A stretch of DNA of 64,000 bases from Bog-473 sp963701955. GTDB taxonomy: Bacteria > Actinomycetota > Acidimicrobiia > Acidimicrobiales > RAAP-2. Of this stretch, positions 63,266 to 64,000 are shown in pieces. The first letter of the stretch is position 1. Each line of letters begins with the position of its first letter. The DNA is taken from NCBI GenBank assembly GCA_963701955.1, contig OY969694.1:1240001-1304000 (forward strand), read 5' to 3'. Below the pieces are notes generated by a model. The model was not told the origin of the DNA. It saw only the letters and a list, made by a program, of their open reading frames with translations, and made no database searches. Position numbers and translations under genes: made by a program.

Positions 63266-64000
63266 TCAGCCGGCCTTGGCCTTCGCGGCTTTCCGGGCCG
63301 GCTGGCGGGCTCCCGCCTCCAGCACGGCCTGGGCCGCCGCGAGGCGGGCGACGGGCACCCGGAACGGGGAGCAGCTCACGTAGTCGAGACCGGCCCGGTA
63401 GAAGATGTCGATGGAGGCCGGGTCCCCGCCGTGCTCCCCGCAGACCCCGATCTTGAGGCCCGGCCGCGTGGCTCGGCCCCGCTCGGTCCCCAGCCGCACC
63501 AGCTCACCCACGCCCCCGTCGTCGACCACCTCGAAGGGGTTGCGCGGCAGCAGGCCCAGCTCCAGATAGGCGTCCATCATGCGGCCCTCGACGTCGTCAC
63601 GCGAGAAACCGAAGGTCATCTGGGTGAGGTCGTTGGTGCCGAAGGAGAAGAACTCGGCCACCTCGGCGATCTCGTCGGCTCTCAGGGCGGCCCGCGGCGT
63701 CTCGATCATCGTGCCGATGGTCACCTCCAGCTTTCCTGCCTTGGCCGCTGTGGTCTTGGCGGCCCCCCGGGTCGGGCGCGGGGCGCGCTCGCGGTTCACG
63801 TCGGCCACCGCCTCTTCCACCCAGCTGCGGGCCAGGGCCAGCTCCGCCCGGGTGACCGTGAGCGGGATCATGATCTCGACGATGGGGTGCCCCCCGTCGG
63901 CCACGCGCTGGCGTGCCGCCTCCATGAGGGCGCGCACCTGCATGGCGTAGAGCCCGGGCTTGATCACTCCGAGGCGCACACCGCGGGTCCCGAGCATCGG
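63266..64000 (-). CDS. ppdK: pyruvate phosphate dikinase, C-terminal part (5' end outside window)
   Basis: 245 residues of the PEP/pyruvate-binding TIM barrel of PPDK: LGTRGVRLGVIKPGLYAMQV, IEIMIPLTV, IGTMIETPRAALRADEI, FFSFGTNDLTQMTFGFSRDD and the catalytic-Cys loop CGEHGGDP. A ~15-residue Ala/Lys/Thr insert (GAAKTTAAKAG) precedes the IGTMIE strand and a Lys/Ala-rich tail ends the protein. Interconverts pyruvate, ATP and Pi with PEP, AMP and PPi. 50 bp downstream of it lies dnaG, same strand. Confidence 0.95.
   Translation of the reverse strand, partial: PMLGTRGVRLGVIKPGLYAMQVRALMEAARQRVADGGHPIVEIMIPLTVTRAELALARSWVEEAVADVNRERAPRPTRGAAKTTAAKAGKLEVTIGTMIETPRAALRADEIAEVAEFFSFGTNDLTQMTFGFSRDDVEGRMMDAYLELGLLPRNPFEVVDDGGVGELVRLGTERGRATRPGLKIGVCGEHGGDPASIDIFYRAGLDYVSCSPFRVPVARLAAAQAVLEAGARQPARKAAKAKAG

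Overview
The window is high-GC DNA (roughly two thirds G+C by eye, with a poorer stretch near 51.6-58.4 kb). It reads as the chromosome of a free-living actinobacterium, most likely from the Acidimicrobiia or a relative. The evidence is the actinobacterial small families (DUF2630, DUF3039), a PimB-like mannosyltransferase, a BTAD-type large regulator, an actinobacterial primary sigma factor with dnaG, many GTG/TTG starts, and an unusual density of metal-dependent amidohydrolases with LLM flavin, P450 and SRPBCC genes. The lineage call is inference from gene content. No plasmid, phage, IS element, CRISPR or rRNA gene was seen.

Layout. 1-3.4 kb: minus-strand run of a PimB-like glycosyltransferase (cut by the window edge), two small cysteine-rich proteins, a thioredoxin-fold protein and a PH/SHOCT membrane protein, then a rhodanese and a tRNA(CAU). 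3.7-11.5 kb: RCK-gated K+ channel, large membrane protein, membrane-anchored EEP phosphohydrolase, DUF2630 and Lon. 11.7-16.4 kb: DUF3039 and a complete Ugp/Mal-type sugar ABC transporter (ATPase, two permeases, binding protein) with a duplicated hairpin before the binding-protein gene. 16.6-18.0 kb: small membrane protein and a PAS-GGDEF protein with a ruined GGDEF signature. 18.1-22.0 kb: sulfate ABC operon (binding protein, CysT, CysW, CysA) behind a perfect inverted repeat and a promoter that would give a leaderless mRNA. 22.1-26.1 kb: promoter, inverted repeats, a possible leader ORF and a ~1,200-residue ATPase/BTAD regulator.

26-36 kb is an exopolysaccharide locus: four glycosyltransferase genes (one a fused Alg14/Alg13-like protein), a priming glycosyl-phosphotransferase with a small coupled ORF, a Wzz-like regulator, a Wzy-like polymerase and a secreted GH26-like hydrolase. 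The divergent promoter region carries five phased TGAGAC repeats. No flippase gene is visible.

36.4-49.7 kb is a catabolic neighbourhood: LLM flavin oxidoreductase, two paralogous SRPBCC proteins, MarR regulator, P450, cupin, D-aminoacylase-like amidohydrolase, two amidohydrolase-2 enzymes, two SDRs and a cNMP-domain/thioredoxin-reductase-like flavoprotein, with a secreted GH43-like lipoprotein candidate in the middle. Three copies of a TAGTT-N8-AACTA-type site lie at promoters in this block, which suggests one regulon; the local MarR protein is the obvious candidate regulator.

49.9-58.5 kb looks patched: a methyltransferase remnant, a GH16 protein with an altered catalytic motif, a low-GC stretch, a branched-chain-amino-acid-type ABC transporter reduced to two fused genes (LivG-LivF, LivH-LivM), its binding-protein gene broken by two frameshifts, a 37-nt T tract, a TetR regulator and tRNA-Asn. 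58.7-64 kb returns to core genome: another amidohydrolase, then rpoD, dnaG and the 3' part of ppdK.
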